A stretch of DNA of 36,173 bases, taken from Cellvibrionaceae bacterium. Lineage in GTDB: Bacteria > Pseudomonadota > Gammaproteobacteria > Pseudomonadales > Cellvibrionaceae. The translations under genes and the position numbers were made by a program. Positions 16,159-24,091 of this stretch are shown piece by piece (position 1 is the first letter of the stretch; each line of letters opens with the position of its first letter). The stretch lies in assembly GCA_028281575.1 (NCBI GenBank), contig JANQJP010000040.1, positions 1 through 36,173 of the forward strand. The letters run 5' to 3'. Below the pieces are notes generated by a model. That model saw only the letters and a program-made list of their open reading frames with translations. It was not told where the DNA came from and did not search any database.

Positions 16159-16923
16159 ATGGCCAAGCTCACCACATTAGAACCGGGAATACACGATAAG
16201 CTCAAAGTTAGAGAGGCGGGAGTCATTGAGGTCGCTAAGCTGCAACAGGTCATCAATATTAGCGTCCAGGAAATCGCAAACGCCGCAGCTAATTTTCCAG
16301 TGTTTTTAAATAAGTCGGCATCATCAGGTCATTATGATTTGTCCGCGTTGATGGGCATTGAAGCGAGAAAAAATCTTTTTGTCTCCGACGGTCAGTGGTC
16401 GGCGGCCTACATGCCGATGTTTTTACGTACTTACCCTTTATATCTCGTACCATCGGATATGCAGGACGACGCCTTTAATATCGCCATCGCCCAAGACAGC
16501 CCGGCAATTTCGGAACAGGAGGGTGAAGATTTATTTGACGCTGACAGCAAGCCCACCGACTTTCTAAACAGTAAAAAACAATTGCTTGAATCTGAATTAA
16601 AAAATGGTGTGGCTAGCGCTCAATTTGTTCAGACAATTGAAAAAATGAGACTTTTAAGAGAAATCGATTTGGTGATCTACTACGCAGACGGCACCAAACA
16701 ACCGCTAAAAGGCTTGCATACTATCAACGAGGATCGATTGCACAATATTTCTCAAGAAGAGCTCGCTGAATTGCACAGCAGTGACTATCTACTTCTGATC
16801 CACGCACTACTGCTTTCCTTATTTCAATTAAACCAGTTGATACGCAGACACAACGAAAGTAGCTCGGATAAAATCAGTCAAATCAAATTGGAAGTCGCCG
16901 ACGAAGCACACCAACATATTTAG
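16159..16923 (+). CDS. SapC-family protein
   Basis: A 254-residue protein of the SapC family (PF07277 type), named after a surface-layer/secretion-associated protein; its biochemical role is not established. Such genes are frequent beside carbohydrate-uptake and TonB-receptor genes in Cellvibrio-like and caulobacterial genomes. Family features: an early segment NFPVFLNKS, then YDLSALMGIEARKNLFV, then YMPMFLRTYPLYL, then an acidic stretch (GEDLFDADSKPT) and a C-terminal LHSSDYLLLIHALLLSLFQLNQLI. No signal peptide is seen. AAAGGA lies about 8 bases before the ATG. It converges on the GntR regulator gene with 3 bases between the stops. Its place between the GH42 and galT genes suggests a part in sugar use. 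Confidence 0.82.
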   Translation: MAKLTTLEPGIHDKLKVREAGVIEVAKLQQVINISVQEIANAAANFPVFLNKSASSGHYDLSALMGIEARKNLFVSDGQWSAAYMPMFLRTYPLYLVPSDMQDDAFNIAIAQDSPAISEQEGEDLFDADSKPTDFLNSKKQLLESELKNGVASAQFVQTIEKMRLLREIDLVIYYADGTKQPLKGLHTINEDRLHNISQEELAELHSSDYLLLIHALLLSLFQLNQLIRRHNESSSDKISQIKLEVADEAHQHI

Positions 16924-16926
16924 GTG

Positions 16927-17640
16927 CTACTTAAATTTTTTATCCTGCTTAGCCCGAAGTATCAGCTCCATAGACTCGTCGAGCAGCGCTGACATGTGGC
17001 GCCGTGCAGCTTTTGAATTTTTATCCCGAATTGCCCGCGCGACTTTTTTATGATCATTAACATCGCCAAGTGGTACACCTTTATATCGGTTGGTCAACCT
17101 AATACAAATCTTTAATGCCGTCGACGTAAATTCTTTTAGGTGGCTAAAAAACCGGTTTTCACTGGCTTCCAGTATCGCGACATGAAAGGCGATGTCAGAT
17201 AACAGCGGATCATCTTCGCCGCGCTCAGCGGCTTCCATACGCGTTATCCCATCCTCAATTTTGCGCAACGCCGCTTCTGACCCCCGAAGGGCAGCATATT
17301 CCGCCGCTTGAGGCTCTATTACACGCCGGATTTCGGTAAATTCGATTAGCAAGTCAATAGAGAAATTGCGATTCAACAACCAACCCAAAACGCTCGGATC
17401 AAGCAAGTTCCAATAAGCCTCAGGTTGTACCCAGGTACCTTGGCGCGGCCGCGCGCTTAACAAGCCCTTGGACGTCAGCATTTTTACCGCCTCCCGCAAA
17501 ATACTGCGGCTTACTTCATAGTGTTCACACAGCTCAGCTTCCGTCGGAAACGGGTTTTCGGCTGAGTAAGTGCCACAAACTATGGCTTCGCCAAGCTCCT
17601 CCACCAGGGAATGAGTCAAACTACGTGTTACTCTAGGCAT
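16927..17640 (-). CDS. GntR-family transcriptional regulator, FadR/FCD type
   Basis: A 237-residue regulator. The N-terminal winged helix-turn-helix (residues about 5-70) shows PFPTEAELCEHYEVSRSILREAVKMLTSKGLL and RPRQGTWVQ, the hallmark of GntR proteins. The C-terminal FCD domain (about 90-225) has SDIAFHVAILEASEN and ARRHMSALLDE, whose Asp and His residues usually bind a metal and a small sugar acid or related effector. I chose ATG 17640 rather than a TTG at 17661; neither has a strong ribosome site. It is divergent from galT across a 600-base region rich in palindromes and probably controls galT-galK and itself. Confidence 0.87.
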   Translation of the reverse strand: MPRVTRSLTHSLVEELGEAIVCGTYSAENPFPTEAELCEHYEVSRSILREAVKMLTSKGLLSARPRQGTWVQPEAYWNLLDPSVLGWLLNRNFSIDLLIEFTEIRRVIEPQAAEYAALRGSEAALRKIEDGITRMEAAERGEDDPLLSDIAFHVAILEASENRFFSHLKEFTSTALKICIRLTNRYKGVPLGDVNDHKKVARAIRDKNSKAARRHMSALLDESMELILRAKQDKKFK

Positions 17641-17761
17641 AGCGGTTGAATCCAGAATCAAAAAATTATTGCTAAAGCCCAGCTCAAAATCGTATGCAAC
17701 GACAATGCAAAAATCGATTCGGCCTAGGGATACTGAAAACGCATAATATATATTATCTATA

Positions 17762-17775
17762 TACAGAATACTGTA
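17762..17775. promoter_or_regulatory. Palindromic operator candidate upstream of the GntR gene
   Basis: TACAG-AATA-CTGTA is a 5-bp inverted repeat about 120 bases before the regulator start, next to an AT-rich stretch with -10-like hexamers facing the regulator. It may be an autoregulatory site, but the sequence alone cannot show which protein binds. Confidence 0.35.
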
Positions 17776-17948
17776 GAAACCTCAAGTCCCACCATTACGC
17801 GTATACACGGAACAGGTCATCAACAATTCCGCCATAACACGCAGATCGCCCAAGATCAGGGCGGCACCTCCGACAGTAAAAATACTAAAAAAAACCGTGA
17901 GTTCCCACCAAGCCATAAACAACATGTGATTTTCATTCACACCTACAA

Positions 17949-17975
17949 GCTGATCCATATTTGAATATGGTCAGC
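17949..17975. promoter_or_regulatory. Long near-perfect palindrome in the GntR-galT intergenic region
   Basis: GCTGA-T-CCATATT-TG-AATATGG-TCAGC is a 12-bp inverted repeat with one bulged T. The core CCATATTTGAATATGG (17955-17970) is a 7-bp repeat around TG. It is flanked by CAAGCT and AGCTTG, and followed by TGCAATA/TATTGCA inverted copies at about 17986-18008. It could be a regulator-binding site or a transcribed hairpin. Confidence 0.45.
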
Positions 17976-18090
17976 GTGACGAGCTTGCAATAATCTATCA
18001 CTATTGCATAAAGTGCTTCTTATTATTTATTGACCATGATTATTCTTGGAATAGCATCAAGCATAACTAACCACCACTATAAACATGATA

Positions 18091-18134
18091 AATATTATTA
18101 TTTAATATTGTCTCAAGCCTGACTCTTGGCCAAG
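18091..18134. promoter_or_regulatory. Further palindromes upstream of galT
   Basis: AATATTA-TTATT-TAATATT (18091-18109) is a 7-bp inverted repeat, and CTTGGCCAAG (18125-18134) is a perfect 10-base palindrome. They lie 25-70 bases upstream of the galT -35 box and are candidate activator or repressor sites. The remaining bases of the 17641-18249 gap show no gene. Confidence 0.35.
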
Positions 18135-18158
18135 GTGTATTTTTCAATTGATAAGGGT

Positions 18159-18189
18159 TTGGCAGTATTATATTATTTATAATATAATA
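18159..18189 (+). promoter_or_regulatory. galT-galK promoter with internal palindrome
   Basis: A -35 box TTGGCA (18159-18164) and a -10 box TATAAT (18183-18188) are separated by 18 bases. A perfect 10-bp inverted repeat TATTATATTA-TTTA-TAATATAATA (18166-18189) fills the spacer and the -10 box. A protein bound there would block the polymerase, which suits a repressor such as the divergent GntR protein. AT-only palindromes can also arise by chance. Confidence 0.5.
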
Positions 18190-18249
18190 GCTATTCGGGT
18201 CCGCCCGATTATTCAACAATAACTATTTTATTCAAAGGTAGGAGCTGGC

Positions 18250-19296
18250 ATGGCAACAGCTTTTGACCCTAAGGATCATCCTCACCGTCGCTTTAATCCG
18301 CTTGTCGGCGAATGGGTACTCGTCTCCCCACACCGGTCTAAAAGACCCTGGCAAGGGCAATCAGAAACACCCGACGAAGATGTCAAAGCGCATTATGATG
18401 CCAGCTGTTATTTATGCCCAGGCAATAAACGCGTCACTGGCGATCTGAACGACCCATATACAGGCACCTTCGTCTTCACCAACGACTTTGCTGCAATAAC
18501 ACCCGATACACCTGTGTATGAGCAAGAGGACCAGCTATTTCGCTGCAAATCGGAACAGGGGACAGCGCGAGTCATTTGTTTTTCCCCGGACCACTCCCTG
18601 ACGCTTCCAGAATTGAGCGCTGAAGAAATACGACAGGTAGTAGACTGCTGGGCAGAGCAGGCATCTGACTTAAGCAAAACCTATCTTTGGGTACAGGTTT
18701 TTGAAAACAAAGGCAGCATGATGGGCTGTTCGAACCCTCACCCACACGGGCAAATCTGGGCGCAAAACAGCTTGCCAACAATTGCTGAAAAAGAAGATGA
18801 TAATCAACTCGCCTATTTCGCCCAACACCAACGACCAATGTTACTCGACTATGCCAACCGGGAGCTTACGCAAAACGAGCGCATTGTCGTTGTTAATGAC
18901 GATTGGGTAGTTGTCGTCCCATATTGGGCCTGTTGGCCATTTGAAACATTATTGTTACCGCGTTTTCACGTCACGCGCTTAATCGACCTCTCGTTCGATC
19001 AGCGCGACTCGCTTGCAGATATACTTAAGAAGATAACAACGCGCTACGACAATCTGTTTAACTGCTCCTTCCCTTACTCCATGGGCTGGCACGGGCGACC
19101 AAACGATGCAAACCACGGCTCACACTGGCAACTGCACGCACATTTTGCACCTCCGCTTTTGCGTTCAGCCACGGTGCGCAAGTTTATGGTGGGCTACGAG
19201 CTTATGGCGGAAAGTCAGCGCGATATCACCCCCGAGCAAGCCGCCGAACGCCTGCGCGAACTCAGTGACATTCACTATAAAAGCACCGGAGGATAG
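18250..19296 (+). CDS. galT: Galactose-1-phosphate uridylyltransferase
   Basis: Leloir pathway enzyme: exchanges galactose 1-phosphate with UDP-glucose to give UDP-galactose and glucose 1-phosphate. The 348-residue length matches class I GalT. Zinc ligands sit in CYLCPGN (C53, C56). The active-site motif [10 protein letters not shown] has H164 and H166, the latter being the nucleophile position of E. coli GalT. The C-terminal block [15 protein letters not shown] is also conserved. AGGTAGGAG lies just before the ATG. It forms an operon with galK, which starts 5 bases after its stop. Promoter and palindromes lie upstream, opposite a GntR regulator. No galE or galM is present in the window. Confidence 0.96.
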   Translation: MATAFDPKDHPHRRFNPLVGEWVLVSPHRSKRPWQGQSETPDEDVKAHYDASCYLCPGNKRVTGDLNDPYTGTFVFTNDFAAITPDTPVYEQEDQLFRCKSEQGTARVICFSPDHSLTLPELSAEEIRQVVDCWAEQASDLSKTYLWVQVFENKGSMMGCSNPHPHGQIWAQNSLPTIAEKEDDNQLAYFAQHQRPMLLDYANRELTQNERIVVVNDDWVVVVPYWACWPFETLLLPRFHVTRLIDLSFDQRDSLADILKKITTRYDNLFNCSFPYSMGWHGRPNDANHGSHWQLHAHFAPPLLRSATVRKFMVGYELMAESQRDITPEQAAERLRELSDIHYKSTGG

Positions 19297-19300
19297 CGAC

Positions 19301-20464
19301 GTGGAGGACATTGCAAAAAAAGCATTTGCTCGTCTATTTGGTCATGCGCCAGAAAATGTGTACTCCGCTCCAGGCCGCGTTAACTTAATTGGAGAGCATA
19401 CCGATTACAACGATGGTTTCGTACTCCCGACCGCCATCGACTTTAGAACCTGGGTGGCTGCATGTAAGCGCGACGACCGAATTATCACTGCTGTTGCACT
19501 CGATGAGGAAGACGAAAATGGCATCCCCACCGTCGCTACCTTTGCAATCGACGACGACTTAAAAAAAATGGACCCACCGTGGAGCGACTATCTGCTCGGT
19601 GTCGTCAACGAATTAAAAAAAGAAGGCTACAAACTTAGCGGCGCTAATCTTGTAATAAAAAGCAATGTACCCAGAGGTGCAGGGCTAAGCAGCTCCGCCG
19701 CGCTTGAAAATGCACTGGTGCTCGCCTTAACAGATGTGTCTGGAGAACATTTGAGTGGCGTTAAAGCCGCCCTGATTGGCCAGGCCGCAGAAAATAATTT
19801 TGTCGGCTGCAATTGCGGCGTGATGGATCAAATGGTCTCTGCACTTGGTAAACAAGATTATGCGCTACTGCTTGATTGCCGTTCGTTGGAATATAAATTA
19901 GTGCCGATGCCAGAATCCTGGTCCATTCTCATCGTCAATTCAAATGTTAAACGCGGGCTGGTCGACAGCGAATACAATGTGCGTCGTCAACAATGCGAAG
20001 CCGCCGCTAAGTTCTTTAACGTGGATGCTCTCAGAGATGTTTCGCTCGCGCAACTTGAGAAAAATAAAGAAGCGCTCGATCCCGTGGTTTATCGACGCGC
20101 CCTGCACATAGTTACAGAAAATCAGCGAACCTTAAACGCCTGCACAGCATTGGAACAAGGTGACTTAGCCACCTTAAGCCGCTTGATGGAAGACTCTCAC
20201 AAGTCGATGAAAAACGATTTCGAAATTACTGTGCCCGCCATAGATGGTTTAGTAAAAATAATTAAGGACGTAATTGGAACAGAGGGTGGCGTGCGTATGA
20301 CGGGAGGTGGCTTTGGCGGCTGCGTCGTTGCACTCATACCCAAAGAGCTGGAAGCCGAAGCAATTCGTCGGGTAGAGGAGGAATACCCCAAGATAAGCGA
20401 CGGCTTGGCGCCAAGCATATTTGTGTGCAGAGCCTCAGACGGTGCCTTTCTGCGCGGCAAATAA
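19301..20464 (+). CDS. galK: Galactokinase
   Basis: Phosphorylates alpha-D-galactose to galactose 1-phosphate with ATP. The start is GTG at 19301: GGAGG (19288-19292) lies 8 bases upstream, and the frame from here gives 387 residues, the usual GalK length. An open frame runs back into galT but would add a foreign N-terminus. The three GHMP motifs are present: the galactokinase signature GRVNLIGEHTDYNDGFVLP near the N-terminus, the ATP-binding PRGAGLSSSAALENAL, and MTGGGFGGCVVAL near the C-terminus. The gap to the galT stop is only 4 bases, so the two are translated from one message. Confidence 0.96.
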   Translation: MEDIAKKAFARLFGHAPENVYSAPGRVNLIGEHTDYNDGFVLPTAIDFRTWVAACKRDDRIITAVALDEEDENGIPTVATFAIDDDLKKMDPPWSDYLLGVVNELKKEGYKLSGANLVIKSNVPRGAGLSSSAALENALVLALTDVSGEHLSGVKAALIGQAAENNFVGCNCGVMDQMVSALGKQDYALLLDCRSLEYKLVPMPESWSILIVNSNVKRGLVDSEYNVRRQQCEAAAKFFNVDALRDVSLAQLEKNKEALDPVVYRRALHIVTENQRTLNACTALEQGDLATLSRLMEDSHKSMKNDFEITVPAIDGLVKIIKDVIGTEGGVRMTGGGFGGCVVALIPKELEAEAIRRVEEEYPKISDGLAPSIFVCRASDGAFLRGK

Positions 20465-20466
20465 AA

Positions 20467-20676
20467 CTATGAACCGTTCTTCATTTTGGGCATTGGCGTA
20501 TTCACAATTCTTTCTACAACATCCAACACAAGCCCGGCCACCTGTGCGCAATATATAAGCGAAATATGATGCTTGTTGCTGGTATCTGTTTTTATACAAC
20601 CCGTAAACGTGATTGTCTGTCTACTGGTGCAGGATAAAAGCGTACTGCAGAGTAACGCACAAATGATTAGTTTCAT
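20467..20676 (-). CDS. Small lipoprotein of unknown function
   Basis: A 69-residue predicted lipoprotein. The start at 20676 (MKLIICALLCSTLLSC) gives a proper signal peptide with a lipobox LLSC; the acylated cysteine would be C16. A longer reading to 20739 adds a non-signal-like N-terminus and is rejected. The mature part is about 53 residues with two further cysteines, and no family was recognised. It is the last of three small lipoprotein genes in the same direction and ends 2 bases from the galK stop, convergent with it. Confidence 0.5.
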   Translation of the reverse strand: MKLIICALLCSTLLSCTSRQTITFTGCIKTDTSNKHHISLIYCAQVAGLVLDVVERIVNTPMPKMKNGS

Positions 20677-20713
20677 TGTTTGAACCCACCAGCAAATAAT
20701 GACAGAGTGCTCT

Positions 20714-20917
20714 CTACTCTCGCGCCAAAACCTCTTCACGCTGACGCATATATTCTGTATACGTTTTCCGTTTTTTCATGACGCAATCGTGATATTGCGA
20801 CGCTGGTAAATCATAGCACTCCCGTTTTTCATCCGATGCCATTGTGTCATAAACATAAGATTTGCAGGCGCCCAGCAAAGTACTCAGAACGAGAATCAAA
20901 ATATAAGGTATTTTCAA
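20714..20917 (-). CDS. Small lipoprotein with TTG start
   Basis: A 67-residue predicted lipoprotein. The TTG at 20917 is the likely start because GGGAGGTG lies about 7 bases upstream and the signal sequence KIPYILILVLSTLLGAC begins there, with lipobox LGAC. A longer open frame to 21007 would cover the end of the upstream gene and is not used. The mature part is short, charged and rich in Tyr/Arg/Glu (KKRKTYTEYMRQREEVLARE), with two cysteines (ECYDLP and HDCVMK) that could pair. Function unknown. It lies 25 bases after the upstream lipoprotein gene and is probably in one operon with it. Confidence 0.6.
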   Translation of the reverse strand: MKIPYILILVLSTLLGACKSYVYDTMASDEKRECYDLPASQYHDCVMKKRKTYTEYMRQREEVLARE

Positions 20918-20942
20918 AATACACCTCCCAAAATTCTCTGGA

Positions 20943-21386
20943 CTATTTAAGGTCAACCAACAAGTGCACCTTAAGTTCGTTGGACTGCGTCGCTTTGGTT
21001 GTCGCAAGACTGGCGTTCAAACTGCCATTGATTAAATCGTCGTAGCGCTCAAATTTCTCACCGTCCAGACTCGCCCACCAACCGCTTTTATTGATATAAA
21101 GCCAAACATCCCGGTTCAACCGAATATCCATTGGCGCAGACTGGACAAGCTCGGCAATGTCGCTGTCGAGTTCAAACAAGGCGCGAATGATGTCGCCCGC
21201 ACGAAATTCATAAATCAAGCCGTGTCGCAGTGTTTCAGCGTCTAAGGGTTCGTCTATAGTCGTGCCGCTGCGATCACCGTCGCCGTAGGCAACAACGCGC
21301 GCTGCGTTTTCAAAATCTGGTTTGGATGCACATGCACCAAGCGCCACAGCGGAAAAAACCAAGCAGGTAGCGAGAGCATTTTTCAT
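20943..21386 (-). CDS. Lipoprotein of unknown function (147 aa)
   Basis: A 147-residue predicted lipoprotein with signal peptide MKNALATCLVFSAVALGAC and lipobox ALGAC. The mature domain is about 128 residues, of mixed alpha/beta character, with DIIRALFELDSDIAELVQ and DVWLYINKSGWWASLDGE; I recognise no family. AGGAA lies about 6 bases before the ATG. It is the first of three small lipoprotein genes in the same direction (with 20714-20917 and 20467-20676), so the three may form an envelope operon. Confidence 0.68.
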   Translation of the reverse strand: MKNALATCLVFSAVALGACASKPDFENAARVVAYGDGDRSGTTIDEPLDAETLRHGLIYEFRAGDIIRALFELDSDIAELVQSAPMDIRLNRDVWLYINKSGWWASLDGEKFERYDDLINGSLNASLATTKATQSNELKVHLLVDLK

Positions 21387-21478
21387 GAGTATTCCTCATC
21401 GTACGCAATACCGGGAAATACTAGTCTTCACACTCCAGGCTTTCTGTAACAACATGTACTACTAGCGCAAGCATTGAG

Positions 21479-21871
21479 TTACAAGTTGCCGAGAATGCTT
21501 GTAATAAGTGCGGCGGCCGAGACAATCAGAGGTAAATGGAAGCGAAACCATGAAGTCTGATGCTCCGCAACTACCGCAGATAGCAGCGGAAAATTTACGG
21601 TATGCCTGTCTCTCCCCGTGCGAACGGAAAATAGATGCACTGTGGCACCATCGTCTTGAACGTACCCGTACTTTTTATTCAAGTGGTAATACAGTCGCCC
21701 AAAAACAATATCCGGATCAACACTTAACTCTTTTGCAATGCGCTCACAGTCGATAGGTACGTGTATCTTAGTACTCCGACTCGGCGAGTCCTCATCATAG
21801 CTACAAAAGTCGTCGTAATATCTATCGTGAATTTTTTTAAGAATATCTCTATCAGTGGGCAGGTTTCTCAT
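21479..21871 (-). CDS. Small protein with C-terminal membrane anchor
   Basis: A 130-residue product from ATG 21871 (AAGAG about 8 bases upstream); a GTG at 21892 would add seven residues. The N-terminal about 95 residues look soluble and helical (DILKKIHDRYYDDF, then CERIAKELSVDPDIVFGRLYYHLNKKYGY), suggestive of a winged-helix-like fold with a beta hairpin, although no family was recognised. The C-terminus is a single hydrophobic segment (FHLPLIVSAAALITSIL) that would anchor it in the inner membrane with the soluble part in the cytosol. It stands alone between the lipoprotein cluster and the next small exported protein. Confidence 0.55.
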   Translation of the reverse strand: MRNLPTDRDILKKIHDRYYDDFCSYDEDSPSRSTKIHVPIDCERIAKELSVDPDIVFGRLYYHLNKKYGYVQDDGATVHLFSVRTGRDRHTVNFPLLSAVVAEHQTSWFRFHLPLIVSAAALITSILGNL

Positions 21872-21918
21872 AGTTACACTCTTCATCAGCACATCTGCGG
21901 ATACGATAAAAATTCAGG

Positions 21919-22266
21919 CTATTTAAAAACATAAGGGCAACCGGCATAGTGGTTGATTACTGGGTTCCAACGTCGCACATCGTTTGCCCGGCGCCAACGT
22001 CGATGAAAAAACTCCATTAAACACGGGCCTTCCTCAAGCTCGACCATAAACGTATCGAACTCATTAACGTCTTCGTACTTTGGATAAGTTTCCCCCCGAC
22101 CCCAAGTTAAACCACCCCGACTATCAGCGTATTCAAGCCAGAACTTCTCTATTTCTTGCCATTGGTTTTTATCGGAATTCCAAATTAGCGATGACTTGCT
22201 ATCAGAGGCTGATACCTGAATACCAAGACCAAGAAGTACAAACATAACTATATATAACAACCGCAT
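21919..22266 (-). CDS. Small exported protein of unknown function (115 aa)
   Basis: A signal peptide (MRLLYIVMFVLLGLGIQVSA, then SDSK) is followed by a 95-residue periplasmic domain rich in Trp, Arg and acidic residues (KFWLEYADSRGGLTWG, EFFHRRWRRANDVRRW). Two cysteines (EGPCLMEF and AGCPYVF) may form a disulfide. No family was recognised. A strong ribosome site GGAGG lies 5-9 bases before the ATG at 22266. It is followed by the anchored protein gene about 47 bases downstream and may share a message with it. Confidence 0.6.
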   Translation of the reverse strand: MRLLYIVMFVLLGLGIQVSASDSKSSLIWNSDKNQWQEIEKFWLEYADSRGGLTWGRGETYPKYEDVNEFDTFMVELEEGPCLMEFFHRRWRRANDVRRWNPVINHYAGCPYVFK

Positions 22267-22303
22267 AATTCCTCCTCAAATAATTGAACAAGCTTATTAC
22301 TAT

Positions 22304-23068
22304 CTACTCTACGCGAAACTCAACAGTAACCGCCGCCTGATATTTTACTTCGTCAAACGAATTTTTGGGGCGAGGTTGAGACTTAGTCTTCGAGTATGAG
22401 CCCCCGTCAGAAAGTCTAATCGAGGTGACAACCACTTCCTCTTCAAACAAACCAGCCCCATGTGTCGCATGCAAGCCGACATCTGACTCTACGAAAGATA
22501 CAGGCACTAACTTAATACCTAATGACGTTTCATAGAAAGCTTTCTTTTCCATCACCTTGGCCAGAGCTTTTTTCTTTACAAGTTGTTCGAATGCTGATTT
22601 TTCGGAATGTTTAAATGTGGTACCGGATAAATTAATTTCAGTATACTGATCAGAAATTTCAGCAATATCTTGCATATGCCGTTCACTACTAATGCGTATA
22701 GCCATTCGATTCATCACTTTATAACTATCGGGCTTACGACCAAACCAACCATATTGCGGCGAAGAGGAAAACTTGGAATTTTTGATATCAACTTCACGTA
22801 CTCCCTTGGCGACTAAAATACTTTTCACCTTTCCCCGCAGATCGGTGTTTAACTTTAACGCTGTCGATAGTTGTTTATCTTCCGTTGTAACAACTAGATT
22901 AACGATCGCTTCGTCTGAGTAGGCCGTTTCTTCTGCTTTGTCACTGATCGAAAGGGTTCTTTCATCAGGATAAATATACGATTTTAGTTCGTCAGGACTA
23001 CCTTTAATTTCTGGTGCAGAATAAGCTACCAACGGTAGGAACAACATCAAAAAAACCAGACTTCGCAT
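22304..23068 (-). CDS. SIMPL-domain (DUF541) periplasmic protein
   Basis: A 254-residue exported protein with a SIMPL/DUF541 domain, the family of E. coli YggE and BP26, which is poorly understood and linked to oxidative stress and envelope functions. The start at 23068 is chosen because GAGGAG lies 6 bases upstream and the signal peptide MRSLVFLMLFLPLVAYSA begins there. The mature part shows the usual pattern of alternating strands and helices: LSISDKAEETAYSDEAIVNLVV, then LKLNTDLRGKVKSILVAKGV, then KALAKVMEKKAFYETSLGIKL, ending YQAAVTVEFRVE. A MITE-end-like sequence lies just upstream at 23103-23118. Confidence 0.75.
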   Translation of the reverse strand: MRSLVFLMLFLPLVAYSAPEIKGSPDELKSYIYPDERTLSISDKAEETAYSDEAIVNLVVTTEDKQLSTALKLNTDLRGKVKSILVAKGVREVDIKNSKFSSSPQYGWFGRKPDSYKVMNRMAIRISSERHMQDIAEISDQYTEINLSGTTFKHSEKSAFEQLVKKKALAKVMEKKAFYETSLGIKLVPVSFVESDVGLHATHGAGLFEEEVVVTSIRLSDGGSYSKTKSQPRPKNSFDEVKYQAAVTVEFRVE

Positions 23069-23102
23069 CACAATCTCCTCACACATACATGTTTTTAATG
23101 TT

Positions 23103-23118
23103 TAGGGCGTGCTAACAC
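23103..23118. repeat. Solitary sequence resembling the MITE terminal repeat
   Basis: TAGGGCGTGCTAACAC matches 14 of 16 bases of the end of the element at 13606 (TAGGGCCTGTTAACAC). No inverted partner was found within the neighbouring kilobase. It may be a relic of a related element, lying between the SIMPL and tam genes. Confidence 0.4.
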
Positions 23119-23150
23119 ACCTCCGTTAAGTTATCTCTGGCGCATATACC

Positions 23151-23921
23151 CTACTTATAGGCAATGAGAAAAAATCTTCTGAAAGGCAGCAATACTTTTC
23201 CGTTATCTCGCTTAAGGTAAACCTGTCGATATCGATCGAGCAGTTCAGATTCGAATCGAGACTTGTCTTCCGGGTTCTGCAGAGCATCTAAAAAAGGTCG
23301 CATTCCCGTGCCGCGAAACCACTCGAGAATGGACTCGACCGAATCCATTTCGTGATAATACGCTGTTTGCCATATGTCAATTTTCGACGCCGAATCGCCG
23401 AGCAAGTCGTAGTAAAATTCTGGCGGGCGCATTGACAACCTGCTACGCGCCGGGGCAGTAGCATCGGCCCAGGCCGTATTTTTGGATACATCAATTAGCT
23501 GTTTGTGCAGCGGCGAATCGTAATACGCTGGCATTTGTATCGCTAGAGCACCCGTCTGACTCACAATACTCAAAAGCCGAGGGAAAAGCTGTTCATGATT
23601 CGGCAACCATTGTAGCGCCGCATTTGAAAAAATAAGGTCATACTTTCTTTCTGGCAGCCAAGTTGACGCATCCGCCTCAAACCAAGAAATGGAGCTATCA
23701 CTTTTTCGCGCCAACGCTAACATTTCAGGTGAGCTATCAAACGCACTTATTTCTGCACCGGGCCAACGCGACCTGAGTACAGCGGTACTATTACCAGGCC
23801 CGCAACCAATATCAACGATGGTGTTGGGTATATCCACTTCGATTCGTGAAACCAAATCCAAAGATGGTTGGGTTCTTTCACGTTTAAACTTTACGTATTG
23901 TTGGGCATCCCAGGACGGCAT
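23151..23921 (-). CDS. tam: Trans-aconitate 2-methyltransferase
   Basis: A SAM-dependent methyltransferase of about 256 residues that methylates trans-aconitate, a spontaneous isomer of the citric-acid-cycle intermediate cis-aconitate and an inhibitor of aconitase. The family start MPSWDAQQYVKFKRERTQPSLDL corresponds to the conserved WDAxxYLxFxxERTRPxxDL block of Tam proteins. Motif I is VDIGCGPGNST, followed by AFDSSPEMLALAR and FSNAALQWLPNH. The C-terminal EWFRGTGMRPFLDAL is also typical. The ATG at 23921 is chosen (GGTGG upstream); a GTG at 23933 would add four residues. It stands alone. Confidence 0.85.
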   Translation of the reverse strand: MPSWDAQQYVKFKRERTQPSLDLVSRIEVDIPNTIVDIGCGPGNSTAVLRSRWPGAEISAFDSSPEMLALARKSDSSISWFEADASTWLPERKYDLIFSNAALQWLPNHEQLFPRLLSIVSQTGALAIQMPAYYDSPLHKQLIDVSKNTAWADATAPARSRLSMRPPEFYYDLLGDSASKIDIWQTAYYHEMDSVESILEWFRGTGMRPFLDALQNPEDKSRFESELLDRYRQVYLKRDNGKVLLPFRRFFLIAYK

Positions 23922-24091
23922 ATCTGCCACCACCTTACATCACAGAGTAATTAAACCACTAAATGACAAAACAGTTCACACAAAACTCGCATTTTTACGC
24001 CACACTATATGCGTTATCTTTAAATGACGTGTATAGTCGCTACAATCCGTTAACACTGATGTAGCTGACCTCACTTTAATGGAGCTTGAAT

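Noticed and set aside
19106-19300. Upstream extension of galK into galT
   Set aside because: The added residues are in a shadow frame of galT; the GTG at 19301 has GGAGG at the right distance and gives the normal GalK length.
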